A stretch of DNA of 58,009 bases from Phycisphaerae bacterium (GTDB lineage: Bacteria > Planctomycetota > Phycisphaerae > Sedimentisphaerales > Anaerobacaceae): assembly GCA_030619925.1 (NCBI GenBank), contig JAUXAL010000013.1, forward strand, positions 1 to 58,009, given 5' to 3'. Shown piece after piece: positions 24,789-33,303 of the stretch; the first letter of the stretch is position 1; each line of letters opens with the position of its first letter. A program made the position numbers and the translations under genes. Under the pieces are notes generated by a model that was not told the DNA's origin, did not search any database, and saw only the letters and a program-made list of their open reading frames with translations.

Positions 24789-26243
24789 TTATTCTTTGAG
24801 TTCCCGCAAAGCGGGGTCCCTCTTTCCCCCGATGCAAATAAGGTTCGAATAGGTCCGGAGATACATCCTCCCGCCCGCGACGGCGGGGGTGGCGTGGCTT
24901 TTCTCGCCCAAAGGGTTGACCGCCAGCAGCTCGTACACGGGGGCAGCCTTGATCACGACAACCTGGCCCTCAATTGTGATACAGTACAGTTTGCCGTTTA
25001 CCCATACCGGTGAGCCGTAGAACCTCCCGCCGGGCTTTTCACGCCAGAGCTGCTCACCTGTGTTGCTGCGCAGGCAAGAGACATACCCCTTATCATGAAA
25101 CGTAAACAGCAAACCTCCGCTGGCTAAGGAGGTCGGAACGTACGGCGCAGTACTACTGCCGATTGTGTATACCTCTGAAGGTTGGGTAGATTTATCAGTT
25201 TTGCCAGGATTAACGGCGACCAAGCACTTGCCGCTGGAGCCATCACCGCAGGAGCCGATTAACAGTTGGCCTGCAATGACAGGTGAGCTGACCACGCGAC
25301 TGGGGAATACTAATTCGGCTTCCCATACTACCGTCCCCATGCGGGGGTTGACGCTGGTTATGCCATGAGCGCGGCTGGTAAAAATCAACTGTGGCGCATC
25401 TGTTGGCGGTGAGTAAACACACGGTGTCGAGTAGGAGGTTTTGGGGCTGGTTTGCCGCTCCAGTTCCCAGCGTGTCCGGCCGGTCTTACGGTCCACCGCA
25501 ATCCAGGCACTCCGCCCGCCGAAGGCGGCTCTGATCTTATCCGGTGCTGCCGGGCCCTTGCTGCTATCCTCGTGCTCATGGGTAAAAACCACAATGTCGT
25601 TGAAAACGATGGGCGAACCGCCCGGCCCATGCTGGCAATGCACACCGCCGAAAGTGCGCTTCCAAATTTCTCCGCCATCGTGGTCCAGTGCCACCAGGAT
25701 AGTCTCTTCAGGGGTAGGCCAGAGCGTATAGACGTGGTCGGCATCGACGGCCGGCGTGGCGGTCGCATAGCTGTTACGCTGGTTCATACGATACGGGGTA
25801 AGCACGTATTTCTTTTGCCATAACTCCTTGCCATCCGAGGCGCGCAGAGCCAGAATGGTGCCGCGAGCGGTCTTTTGGTCCCCGCTGGTCACGAAGACCT
25901 TGTCTGCCCAGACCACGGGGGAGGAATGACCGCCTCCCGGCAGCGTGACCTTCCAGTTGTAGTCTTTTTCCGTCCATTTGACGGGGATTGTTTTGGCGTG
26001 ACTGATGCCCTGTCCGTTGGGACCCCGGAACCGTGACCATTGCCCCGCTACGGCTTCGGCCTTCCGGGCTACGGCGGGCTTCGCCCCGACGAGCACCGAG
26101 ACGAGCTGCCCCTGCGCCACCGACGCCAACAAAATGCCATATGCTACCACAAGGCCTTTCAGCATTCGGCCGCCCGGCAACGCCGGGCCAGAACAGACCC
26201 GCCTCCGGCGGGTCGGCATCGCCAACCACTTTGGTCCTTTCAT
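24789..26243 (-). CDS. Exported PQQ-binding-like beta-propeller protein
   Basis: About 484 residues. From about residue 70 it is a WD/PQQ-type propeller: WSRFRGPNGQGIS, SSPVVWADKVFVTSGD, GTILALRASDGKELWQKKY, ATPAVDADHVYTLW, VALDHDGGEIWKR, SPIVFNDIVVF, SSPVIAGQLLIGSC, GSPVWVNGKLYCI. The blade pattern is that of planctomycete pyrrolo-quinoline quinone/BamB-like periplasmic proteins. The start is uncertain: a normal signal peptide begins at the Met at 26165 (MLKGLVVAYGILLASVAQGQ). A palindromic element lies just upstream at 26171-26213, and an in-frame ATG at 26243 would add a 26-residue basic leader encoded by that element. Further palindromes lie within (25515-25555) and at the C-terminus (24798-24822). 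First gene of the exported glycan-degradation cluster; exact role unknown. Confidence 0.8.
   Translation of the reverse strand: MKGPKWLAMPTRRRRVCSGPALPGGRMLKGLVVAYGILLASVAQGQLVSVLVGAKPAVARKAEAVAGQWSRFRGPNGQGISHAKTIPVKWTEKDYNWKVTLPGGGHSSPVVWADKVFVTSGDQKTARGTILALRASDGKELWQKKYVLTPYRMNQRNSYATATPAVDADHVYTLWPTPEETILVALDHDGGEIWKRTFGGVHCQHGPGGSPIVFNDIVVFTHEHEDSSKGPAAPDKIRAAFGGRSAWIAVDRKTGRTRWELERQTSPKTSYSTPCVYSPPTDAPQLIFTSRAHGITSVNPRMGTVVWEAELVFPSRVVSSPVIAGQLLIGSCGDGSSGKCLVAVNPGKTDKSTQPSEVYTIGSSTAPYVPTSLASGGLLFTFHDKGYVSCLRSNTGEQLWREKPGGRFYGSPVWVNGKLYCITIEGQVVVIKAAPVYELLAVNPLGEKSHATPAVAGGRMYLRTYSNLICIGGKRDPALRELKE
24798..24822 (-). repeat. GGGACC-type palindrome at the C-terminus of the PQQ gene
   Basis: Minus strand GAGGGACCCCGCTTTGCGGG followed by AACTC. 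It encodes the last residues RDPALREL of the propeller protein. Same family as 37354-37376 and 40291-40315. Confidence 0.65.
25515..25555 (-). repeat. Double-palindrome element inside the PQQ gene (candidate)
   Basis: CCCGCCGAAGGCGG, linker CTCTGATC, then CCGGTGCTGCCGGG, matching the arms and the TGATC linker of the 29138 copy. Translated as part of PDKIRAAFGGRSAW on the minus strand. Confidence 0.5.
26171..26213 (-). repeat. Double-palindrome element at the N-terminus of the PQQ gene
   Basis: Plus strand CCCGGCAACGCCGGG (26173-26187) plus ACCCGCCTCCGGCGGGT (26197-26213), joined by CCAGAACAG. On the minus strand it encodes TRRRRVCSGPALPGGR just before the signal peptide. Confidence 0.7.
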
Positions 26244-26506
26244 CTTTTCTATTAGTAGTTCCCACTTAAAACACTTAGCGACCCCGCACCAATTGTCCCC
26301 CCGTGATACATCCATTCCTGCCATAGGTTTGCAACCGACCGCTCTGGTGCAATTGGTGCGGGGCCGAAAAAGCATTATATCCGGAAATAACCGCTTTTCC
26401 ACAATATTGCAAGTTTATACTGAACCTACAACGCCAACGTTGAGAAATAAGGCAGGGTCTGTTACATTAATACATGTGCTCGCGCATCGAATACAATGAT
26501 ATGAGA

Positions 26507-26572
26507 GTTCATAGTTTGTAGTTCATTGTTCGTTGTTTGTAGTCTATGAACTACGAACTCATAACTATGAAC
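26507..26572. repeat. GTTCATAGTTTGTAGTTCAT low-complexity inverted repeat, copy A
   Basis: GTTCATAGTTTGTAGTTCAT on the left and ATGAACTACGAACTCATAAC...TATGAAC on the right form a long imperfect hairpin. The copy at 30169-30227 is alignable over its whole length. Both lie upstream of plus-strand genes of the glycan cluster. Confidence 0.7.
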
Positions 26573-26596
26573 AAAGAAAGATGAAAGGATGTGAAC

Positions 26597-27616
26597 ATGA
26601 ACAAGATAAAACATGCCATTAAGCTTTGGATGTTGGTATTTGTGGGGCTGACCTGCCTGCTGCCGGGCAGACGGGTGAACGCCGAACCTGGAGTTGTCTT
26701 CAAAGGCGGCAGGGGGCCGGGCAAGGGCAAGCACATAGTTTTTGTCATCGGCGATGACGAATACCGCTCGGAGGATTCGATGCCTATGCTCGCCAAGATA
26801 TTAGCTGTGCATCACGGCTTCAAGTGCACGGCGCTCTTTGCCATCGATAAAGAGAGCGGCGAGATTGACCCGAAGACACTTGACAACATCCCCGGCCTTG
26901 AAGCTCTCAAAACAGCGGATTTGATGGTGATTTTCACTCGTTTCCGTGAACTTCCTGATGAGCAGATGAAATATATCATCGATTACACCAGCTCAGGTAA
27001 GCCGATTGTGGGATTGAGAACCGCAACCCATGCCTTTAGATATCAAAAACGCCTGGACAGTCCCTATGCCAAATACAGTTTTCGAGACAAGGAATTCGAA
27101 GGCGGATATGGGCGTCAGGTTCTGGGCGAAACCTGGGCCGGTCACTATGGACGTCACAAAAAGGAAAGCACACGAGGCCTGGTCGCTAAAGGTATGGAAA
27201 ACCATCCCATAGTCAAAGGCCTTGGAGATATCTGGGGGCCGTCCGATGTTTACGGTATTACCACGCTGACCGGTGACAGCAAGCCGCTGATCATGGGACA
27301 GGTGCTCTCGGGTATGGACCCGAAAGATGAACCTAATCCGGATAAGGAACCGGTGCCCGTAGCCTGGACCAAGACTTACACAGGCGAAAAAGGCAAAACT
27401 GCTCGCGTTTTCACTACCACGATGGGGCATTCGTTCGACTTCAAGAGCGAAGGTTTTCGCCGTCTTCTTGTGAACGCCTGCTATTGGGCAATGGGCATGG
27501 AAGAGAAGATTCCAGCCAAGAGCAAGGTCGATTTTGTTGGCCGGTATAATCCCAATCAGATTGGTATGGGCGGCCACAAAAAAGGCCTGAAACTGTCAGA
27601 CCACAAGCTCCGATGA
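26597..27616 (+). CDS. Exported ThuA-like protein
   Basis: 339 residues from ATG at 26597 (AAAGGA seven bases upstream). Signal peptide about 1-30 (WMLVFVGLTCLLPGRRVNA). ThuA-like domain (glutamine-amidotransferase-like flavodoxin fold): HIVFVIGDDEYRSEDSMPML near the start, LKTADLMVIFTRFRELPDEQ, SGKPIVGLRTATHAF, HPIVKGLGDIWGPSDVYG, VFTTTMGHSFDF. In Planctomycetota such proteins accompany sugar catabolism and sulfatase clusters; the molecular role of the family is poorly defined. Divergent from the PQQ gene, with about 350 bases between them. Confidence 0.87.
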   Translation: MNKIKHAIKLWMLVFVGLTCLLPGRRVNAEPGVVFKGGRGPGKGKHIVFVIGDDEYRSEDSMPMLAKILAVHHGFKCTALFAIDKESGEIDPKTLDNIPGLEALKTADLMVIFTRFRELPDEQMKYIIDYTSSGKPIVGLRTATHAFRYQKRLDSPYAKYSFRDKEFEGGYGRQVLGETWAGHYGRHKKESTRGLVAKGMENHPIVKGLGDIWGPSDVYGITTLTGDSKPLIMGQVLSGMDPKDEPNPDKEPVPVAWTKTYTGEKGKTARVFTTTMGHSFDFKSEGFRRLLVNACYWAMGMEEKIPAKSKVDFVGRYNPNQIGMGGHKKGLKLSDHKLR

Positions 27617-27657
27617 GCCGTAATCCAGCGCTCTGTCAAAGCTGTATCGATGGATTG

Positions 27658-29979
27658 CTATAAGGGTTTGGTAGGCAACATAGGGCGGTCGAAAGTAACA
27701 ACCCGGCCAAGCCGCGGGTCGATGGCCCACACGTCGGATATCTCGGCGCTTCCCAGATGTTTGTCGGAGAATTGTAAGGAAGGTGTCTTTGGCCCTCGTG
27801 CAGCGGAAGAACTTCCGTATCCGTGCAATATGACGGTTTGAACATGCATCCAATTGGCCGGCGTAAACGTCAAGGTCTCACCTGTCTTCAGGCTCACATT
27901 CGGATTGCCTGGGGTAACCGTCAGAAAGACCGGCTCTGTGGGAGGCATCCGCAGTGCAATCCGCATGGCAAGTGTTCCGTCGCTCTGCTTTTGCGGGGCG
28001 GAAATCCATAGGCCGTTGCGGCAGCCGGGGAGCCAGCGTTGGCCACCGAATTCGTAGGCGCCGATGTCGGGTGCCTTGCCCTGGTATCCATCGGTAATTC
28101 CCGGAATCGGCTTGCCGGCGTCGATCAAAGGCGAGCCGGCCTGCGGACGAAAGTCCAGTCCGGCCGGCCCGGCAACGCCGGGCTTGATCATACCCACCTC
28201 CGGTGGGTCAACGAGCATCGGGTCTTTGCCGCGGTAGTTGTTCTCCATACGCCCCAACGGTGGGGCTTCTGTTTTCTGCCAGGAGAACGTTCCCGTGATC
28301 ACCGGCGCACAGTTGTTGGCGATGTACGTGTTGGCGTTCTGTTTTTCAAGCAGATACGGGTGTTGTTTGGGGGCCCAGGGTTTGAATGGCTCGGCACGGC
28401 TGGGGGCGATGATGTCTATCTTCTGGTTACGCAGGCAGGTGTTATTGAAAACACGGTTGTGGTCGCCCTTGACAATGATGCCCTTCTCCCGACAGTTCCA
28501 CGCGACGTTGTGGTGGACGAGGAGGTTGCGGGTCAGGTCGTCGCCGCGAATGCCGTTGCCGCCCCAGTTGAACGCGTTGTGGTCGTGGACCCAGTTGTAG
28601 CGGATGACGGTGCCGGTCAGCTGGATACCGTGAGACTGGATCAGCGCACCGTCGCTCTGCACGAGCCCGGCGTGGTGGATGTAGTTATATTCAACGACCG
28701 ATGGGCCCTTCGAGGGCAGTACGAGTCCCTCCGACGAGCCGATGTTGAACATGGTGCATCGGCGAATAACTGATGTGGCGGACGCTCCCATGTTGACGCC
28801 AAGCCCCCTAATCAGTCCGTGCCAGTCAATATCGTGGAACAGGCAGTTTTCGAGCGTGTTGCTCGCTCCACTCATCGTTACGGCGGGCCCGTCACTATAG
28901 ACCACGCTGCAGCTGCGCATGATGTTGTCGCTGCCATCGGCCAGCGTCAGCGGCGCCGCGTCGAGACCATGCGCCCAGGTGGGGAAACGCAGGTGGCAGC
29001 CGTCGATTATACAGTGATTGCACTCGATGAATCGAAACGTCGCACCGAAAAAATGGAACCCTCGCAGCTCAATGAATTCCCGCTTGTATGCCTCAAAGAC
29101 GTAGTCGCGGACTTTGGCCTCGACGTTGTGCCCAGCGGCCCGCCGAAGGCGGGTTTGATCAGGCCCGGCGTTGCCGGGGTCGCCGTCCGGCGCCCATAGG
29201 TAAAGCGTGCGGCTGTTACGGTCTAAGTACCATTCGGTAGGGATGTCCAGCGCCTCGAGCTTGCCGGAGAGGAAATAGCGGTCGAAGCCCTCCCACTTCC
29301 GTTTCGATTCCAGACGACTGGACAGGTTCCGGTCGTAGGCGAACCGGTCGCTGCCTGCCTGGTGATTGCGGACGGTCCGCCGCCATGTTTGCCACGACCC
29401 AACGTTCAGCGTGGCGGTCGCACCGGTCCAGTCGATGCCCGTTTCGGCCAGAGCAGGGTCCACCATAGTGCCATATGCGCTGCCTTTTCCTGCGGTAGCC
29501 CATACGCTCTTGTCGAAACGCTGGTCGAATCGCATGTTCGGCCAACGGGCCTCTATCATCATCCGCCCATCAACGAATAGTTGGTCAAAAGCTTCAGGCA
29601 CGCGGGTCCTGTAAATATTACCCTTGTGAACGGACCACCGGCTGCGAATCGGCTCGGTCCCGGACAAGGTTACCACCTCACCCGGCCAGGCTTCGAAGCG
29701 GATAGGCCTTTCTTTGCTGCCGGAGCGTTTCGGCCGGACGACCTCGCGATAGACGCCACCTCGCACGTAGCAAGTATCTCCGGCAACCATTTCATCTGCT
29801 GCCTTCTGGATTGTGCGGAATGGTTCTTCTCTGGTACCCGGATTTTTGTCGCTTCCACGAGTTGAGACATAGTATTCTCTTGCCAAAGCTGCCGATGCTA
29901 CTCTGCGAAGTAGCGCTTCGCTACGAAGCACGAGACACAAGCTCATCAAACATCCAACTATTAAGGCAGTGCTTCTCAT
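27658..29979 (-). CDS. Exported right-handed beta-helix protein, polysaccharide lyase-like
   Basis: 773 residues from ATG at 29979 (no clear ribosome-binding site; a TTG 39 bases upstream is the alternative). Signal peptide about 1-25. DUF1565/Pel-type start: YYVSTRGSDKNPGTREEPFR, then TIQKAADEMVAGDTCYVRGG. Parallel beta-helix coils follow from about 310 to 600 (IELRGFHFFGATFRFIECNH, NTLENCLFHDIDWHGL, VVEYNYIHHAG, LLVHHNVAWNCREKGI, NRVFNNTCLRN) and SPLIDAGKPI and DIGAYEFGG close the domain, as in alginate/pectate-lyase-like and chondroitinase B-like proteins. A C-terminal Calx-beta-like segment may follow (LTVTPGNPNVSLKTGETLTF). Three palindromic elements interrupt it in frame (28166-28208, 29138-29179, 29893-29932). 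Substrate unknown; sulfatase neighbours suggest a sulfated polysaccharide. Confidence 0.85.
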   Translation of the reverse strand: MRSTALIVGCLMSLCLVLRSEALLRRVASAALAREYYVSTRGSDKNPGTREEPFRTIQKAADEMVAGDTCYVRGGVYREVVRPKRSGSKERPIRFEAWPGEVVTLSGTEPIRSRWSVHKGNIYRTRVPEAFDQLFVDGRMMIEARWPNMRFDQRFDKSVWATAGKGSAYGTMVDPALAETGIDWTGATATLNVGSWQTWRRTVRNHQAGSDRFAYDRNLSSRLESKRKWEGFDRYFLSGKLEALDIPTEWYLDRNSRTLYLWAPDGDPGNAGPDQTRLRRAAGHNVEAKVRDYVFEAYKREFIELRGFHFFGATFRFIECNHCIIDGCHLRFPTWAHGLDAAPLTLADGSDNIMRSCSVVYSDGPAVTMSGASNTLENCLFHDIDWHGLIRGLGVNMGASATSVIRRCTMFNIGSSEGLVLPSKGPSVVEYNYIHHAGLVQSDGALIQSHGIQLTGTVIRYNWVHDHNAFNWGGNGIRGDDLTRNLLVHHNVAWNCREKGIIVKGDHNRVFNNTCLRNQKIDIIAPSRAEPFKPWAPKQHPYLLEKQNANTYIANNCAPVITGTFSWQKTEAPPLGRMENNYRGKDPMLVDPPEVGMIKPGVAGPAGLDFRPQAGSPLIDAGKPIPGITDGYQGKAPDIGAYEFGGQRWLPGCRNGLWISAPQKQSDGTLAMRIALRMPPTEPVFLTVTPGNPNVSLKTGETLTFTPANWMHVQTVILHGYGSSSAARGPKTPSLQFSDKHLGSAEISDVWAIDPRLGRVVTFDRPMLPTKPL
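28166..28208 (-). repeat. Double-palindrome element inside the beta-helix gene, copy 1
   Basis: CCCGGCAACGCCGGG, linker CTTGATCAT, ACCCACCTCCGGTGGGT. In frame on the minus strand it encodes PEVGMIKPGVAGPA between DPMLVDP and GLDFRPQAGSPLIDAG, segments that normally join directly in this family. Confidence 0.75.
29138..29179 (-). repeat. Double-palindrome element inside the beta-helix gene, copy 2
   Basis: CCCGCCGAAGGCGGG, TTTGATCAGG, CCCGGCGTTGCCGGGG. On the minus strand it encodes GDPGNAGPDQTRLRRAAG between LYLWAPD and HNVEAKVRDYVFE. Confidence 0.75.
29893..29932 (-). repeat. CTACTCTGCGAAG palindrome in the signal-peptide region
   Basis: CTACTCTGCGAAGTAGCGCT followed by TCGCTACGAAGCACGAG. 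A shorter relative, CTACTCTGCGAAGCACAAG, marks the broken end of the serpin remnant near 9108-9122. It encodes the SEALLRRVASAA part of the beta-helix protein's N-terminus. Confidence 0.6.
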
Positions 29980-30168
29980 AGACAATAGGATTATGGCCGT
30001 TTCTTGCAGGAATGTCAATAGAAACGCCGGACTGTTGGGGCGTAGCAGCCACCTTGGAAGACAGATTGACGAAAATTCTTTTCGGAAAAGAGGTGATTGT
30101 GTTTTTAAGGCAGATTTGTTATCCTATTGAAATGCAAGTTCAGCGACCGGCCCTGGCTGGCTTGAATT

Positions 30169-30227
30169 GTTCATTGTTCGTTGTTCGTAGTTCATAGTCG
30201 ATGAACCATGAACTCATAACCATGAAC
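30169..30227. repeat. GTTCATTGTTCGTTGTTCGT low-complexity inverted repeat, copy B
   Basis: Aligns with copy A (26507-26572) through GTTCATTGTTCGTTGTT, then GTAGTtcATAGTC and ATGAACCATGAACTCATAAC. Located 60 bases before the start of the aldo/keto reductase gene. Confidence 0.7.
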
Positions 30228-30287
30228 TGTTAAATGCGGGGCTGAGTTGACTCTGAATCAGAAGTATGTATTCATTAGGAGAGAGCT

Positions 30288-31412
30288 ATGAATCAAAAAC
30301 AAAGCCGAGCAGGCAAAGCCAATAACCTGACCCGGCGCCGGTTTATGCACGATAGTGCGATAGCCGCAGCAGGTCTGGCTGTGGGTCTCGGCGCCGCGGC
30401 CGGCCAAAGCGCCAGTGCCGATGAGGTCATCAGGAAGACCCCCAGCTACAATCCGGACATGGAGTATCGGCGGCTCGGGAAAACCAACCTCTGGGTCTCA
30501 GCCGTGTGCTTAGGCGGACACTGGAAACGCGTCGATAAGATGGTGCCGGGCGTTTTTGCGAGCAAGAAATGGCTGAGCGCAAAGCTCGATAGCGACGGCT
30601 TCAAGAAGAACCGTTGGGATGTAGTTACCAGATGCATCGAATCGGGCATTAACTATGTCGACGCCTGCACATGGCAGGAGGTGGTAACCTACAGCAGAGC
30701 GCTTACAGGCAGGCGCGATAAGATGTACCTCGGCTTCTCATGGTATCAGGAAGAGATGCGGAAGCAAAATTTCCGCACAACCAAGACATTGTTGGGGACC
30801 CTCGATAAGGGAATGCGCGAAGCAAAGCTCGATTACGTGGACGTCTGGCGCATCACAATGCTTTCGCAGAGCGGCAGACACACCGAAGGCGAAGTTGACG
30901 AGATGATGCGTGCCCTTGAGGAGGCCAGGAAGCAGGGCAAGGTTCGTTTCACGGGTCTGTCCTCACACGACCGCAAGCACATCAAATGGATGATCGAGAC
31001 TTACCCGAGTGTGGTTCAGGTCGTCTGCACGCCCTACACCGCCAGGAGTAAGGTGCTGCCCACGGACAGCGTCTTCGACGCGGTCAAAAAGCACGATGTG
31101 GGTGTCTTCGGCATTAAGCCGTTCGCCAACAACTCCCTCTTTAAGGGTGATAGTTCGCCTAACAGCCCCCACGCGGAGCAAGACGACCGGCTGGCGCGTA
31201 TGGCCATCCGCTATATCCTCTGCAACTCGGCCCTAACGGCGCCCATCCCCGGTATGATTAACACCCACCAGGTGGACAACGTCGTAAAGGCCGTCAAAGA
31301 GCGACGCCAGCTCGACGTAGCCGAGGCCGAGGAGCTCGAAAAGGCAATGGATGAGGCGTGGGCCAAGCTGCCGGCCAATTACCAGTGGCTGAAGAACTGG
31401 GAGTACGTATAG
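30288..31412 (+). CDS. Tat-exported aldo/keto reductase-like protein
   Basis: 374 residues; AGGAGAG precedes the ATG. Tat signal LTRRRFMHDSAIAAAGLAVG, with cleavage after ASA near residue 44. AKR fold: MEYRRLGKTNLWVSAVCLGG, GINYVDACTWQEV, KLDYVDVWRITML, GKVRFTGLSSHDRK, VFGIKPFANNSLF, IPGMINTHQVDNV. In the catalytic DxxxxY motif the Tyr position is occupied by Gln (DACTWQ), so classical NADPH-dependent reduction is doubtful; it may have a different or purely binding role, as in some planctomycete AKR-like proteins. It lies in the sulfatase cluster and probably handles released sugars or acts as an envelope oxidoreductase. Confidence 0.85.
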   Translation: MNQKQSRAGKANNLTRRRFMHDSAIAAAGLAVGLGAAAGQSASADEVIRKTPSYNPDMEYRRLGKTNLWVSAVCLGGHWKRVDKMVPGVFASKKWLSAKLDSDGFKKNRWDVVTRCIESGINYVDACTWQEVVTYSRALTGRRDKMYLGFSWYQEEMRKQNFRTTKTLLGTLDKGMREAKLDYVDVWRITMLSQSGRHTEGEVDEMMRALEEARKQGKVRFTGLSSHDRKHIKWMIETYPSVVQVVCTPYTARSKVLPTDSVFDAVKKHDVGVFGIKPFANNSLFKGDSSPNSPHAEQDDRLARMAIRYILCNSALTAPIPGMINTHQVDNVVKAVKERRQLDVAEAEELEKAMDEAWAKLPANYQWLKNWEYV

Positions 31413-31467
31413 CAGCCCGCTGTGCCTGTATGGCGCAGAGTGCCTGCTTAACGATAGCGCTTGAATA

Positions 31468-31644
31468 GACGATGCAGAACGTGAAGGTTACGATAGTGTC
31501 AGCCGACACACCGTGATCGAAGAACTATTCGATATCCAAAACGACCCCATAGAAGCGTTTAACCTCGTCGAAAAACCGCAATGTTCTGATATCCTCGTCT
31601 CACTGCGCAAACTATGTGACGACTGGATTTATAAGGCCAAATGA
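31468..31644 (+). pseudogene. Sulfatase C-terminal remnant
   Basis: A 58-codon plus frame ending at TGA 31642-31644 reads VIEELFDIQNDPIEAFNLVE, then KPQCSDILVSLRKLCDDW. This is the C-terminal signature of type I sulfatases (ELYDLxxDPxExxNLA...L..L...L..W). No start codon, ribosome-binding site or catalytic domain is present. It sits immediately before an intact sulfatase gene, suggesting that a second tandem sulfatase was deleted. Confidence 0.75.
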
Positions 31645-31717
31645 CATACTGCCGGGCCTCCATTCCAGCGCGGCGGGATGGGAACCTGGCAAAAATGGCA
31701 AATAGGAGGTTTTTTCA

Positions 31718-33301
31718 ATGAGCGAAAATCTGAGTCGACGTAACGCTCTTATGGTTATGGGCTTTGGCGCAGCGTCGCTGGCTTGCCCGGTACGTATGGC
31801 TAACGTCAGCGCTGCCAACCCGAAGCGCCCCAACATTTTGTACATAATGTCCGACGACCACGCAGCACATGCTATCGGTGCCTACGGTTCGCGTCTGGCC
31901 AAAGTGGCCCCCACACCAAATATTGACCGTCTGGCGACAGAGGGAATACTGCTGGAAAACGTCTTTTGCACTAATTCGGTTTGTACCCCCAGCAGAGCGA
32001 CTATTCTGACCGGCCAGTATAGTCAGAAAAATGGTGTGCTCGATTTGGGCGGACATCTTGAGCCGGAAAATCAACATCTGCCCAGACTCATCAATCAGGC
32101 GGGATATACAACTGCGATGATTGGAAAGTGGCATCTCAAGAGAGAACCAGCTACTTTTGACTATTATAATGTGCTGCCCGGCCAGGGCTCTTATTTTAAC
32201 CCGATTCTCAGAGAAAAGGGCAAGCCCGCCGTGGGTTGGGCGGGCAAGCCCTGGCCCAACAACGAAAAACGATTCGCAGCATATGATTCTAAACATTCAT
32301 CCGATGTAATAACGGATATCTCGCTGCGATGGTTGCAGAAGCGTGACAAATCCAGGCCGTTCTTTCTGATGCACCATTTCAAGGCACCGCACGATAACTT
32401 TGAAAATGCCGAGCGTCATGACTGGCTCTTTGAGAATATGGATATACCGGAGCCGGAGAGCTTGTGGAAACTGCCAAACTATGGCTCGCAGGCGACCAAG
32501 GGTATGGGAACATCCGTATCCCCGCGGAACAAGAGACGCAATATGGGCATGCATATGAACGTGGACCAAAACCTGCCTTACAAGGAATATACCCATCAGG
32601 CTTATCAGAGGTATCTCAAGAAATACCTGCGCTGCGTCAAGGGCGTCGACGAAAATATTGGACGTCTTCTCGACTACCTCGAAAAGGAAGGCATTCTCGA
32701 TGATACGGTCATCATGTACACCTCCGATCAGGGAATGATGCTCGGCGAACACGATTACATCGACAAACGTTGGATGTACGAGGAGTCGCTGCGTATGCCG
32801 TTCTTGGTTCGTTACCCGAAAATGATCAAAGCCGGCAGCCGGTCGGATGAGATTATTAATAATGTCGATTTTGCCCCTACAATTTTAGAGCTGGCAGGCG
32901 CAGCGACCCCCGGCTACATGCAGGGCCGCAGTTTTGTCCCAATTCTGCGCGGCAAGACACCAGCGGACTGGCCTAAAGCAACCTATTATCGCTACTGGAT
33001 GCACATGGCGCATCACGACAATCCGGCACACTTCGGCGTCCGGACCAAAGATTACAAGTTGATCTTTTTCTATGGGCGGAACTACAAACCCGGCGGGCCG
33101 AAGCCAACCCGCCCGGGATGGGAACTATACAACTTGAAGAAAGATCCGCATGAAATGAGTAATCTCTACGATGACCCGAAGTATGCGATGGTTGTAAGAG
33201 AACTCAAGGCCGAATTGAAGCGACTGAGAGAGAAATTTGGAGAAACGGACCAGAAGTATCCCCACATCCGGAAGATAATCGATGAGTACTGGGAGAAATA
33301 G
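31718..33301 (+). CDS. Tat-exported type I sulfatase
   Basis: 527 residues; AGGAGG precedes the ATG. Tat signal LSRRNALMVMGFGAASLA. Alkaline-phosphatase-like fold: NILYIMSDDHAAHAIGAYG (metal-binding Asp pair), Cys-type formylglycine motif CTPSR at residues 89-93 in SVCTPSRATILTG, GKWHL, HHFKAPHD, YTSDQGMMLGEHDYIDKRWM, and the C-terminal ELYNLKKDPHEMSNL. It hydrolyses sulfate esters of glycans in the periplasm; the Cys must be converted to formylglycine by a maturase not encoded here. The next sulfatase follows after 2 bases. A GC-rich inverted pair GGGCAAGCCC...GGGCAAGCCC (32219-32252) gives the peptide GKPAVGWAGKPW. Confidence 0.93.
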   Translation: MSENLSRRNALMVMGFGAASLACPVRMANVSAANPKRPNILYIMSDDHAAHAIGAYGSRLAKVAPTPNIDRLATEGILLENVFCTNSVCTPSRATILTGQYSQKNGVLDLGGHLEPENQHLPRLINQAGYTTAMIGKWHLKREPATFDYYNVLPGQGSYFNPILREKGKPAVGWAGKPWPNNEKRFAAYDSKHSSDVITDISLRWLQKRDKSRPFFLMHHFKAPHDNFENAERHDWLFENMDIPEPESLWKLPNYGSQATKGMGTSVSPRNKRRNMGMHMNVDQNLPYKEYTHQAYQRYLKKYLRCVKGVDENIGRLLDYLEKEGILDDTVIMYTSDQGMMLGEHDYIDKRWMYEESLRMPFLVRYPKMIKAGSRSDEIINNVDFAPTILELAGAATPGYMQGRSFVPILRGKTPADWPKATYYRYWMHMAHHDNPAHFGVRTKDYKLIFFYGRNYKPGGPKPTRPGWELYNLKKDPHEMSNLYDDPKYAMVVRELKAELKRLREKFGETDQKYPHIRKIIDEYWEK

Positions 33302-33303
33302 AT

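Noticed and set aside
28039-28773. 244-codon plus frame opposite the beta-helix gene
   Set aside because: Antisense of a strongly coding GC-rich gene; no ribosome-binding site or recognisable domain.
32219-32252. In-frame palindrome insertion in the first sulfatase (GKPAVGWAGKPW)
   Set aside because: The arms are imperfect (AA opposite AA in the stem) and do not belong to the other families; it could be ordinary coding sequence.
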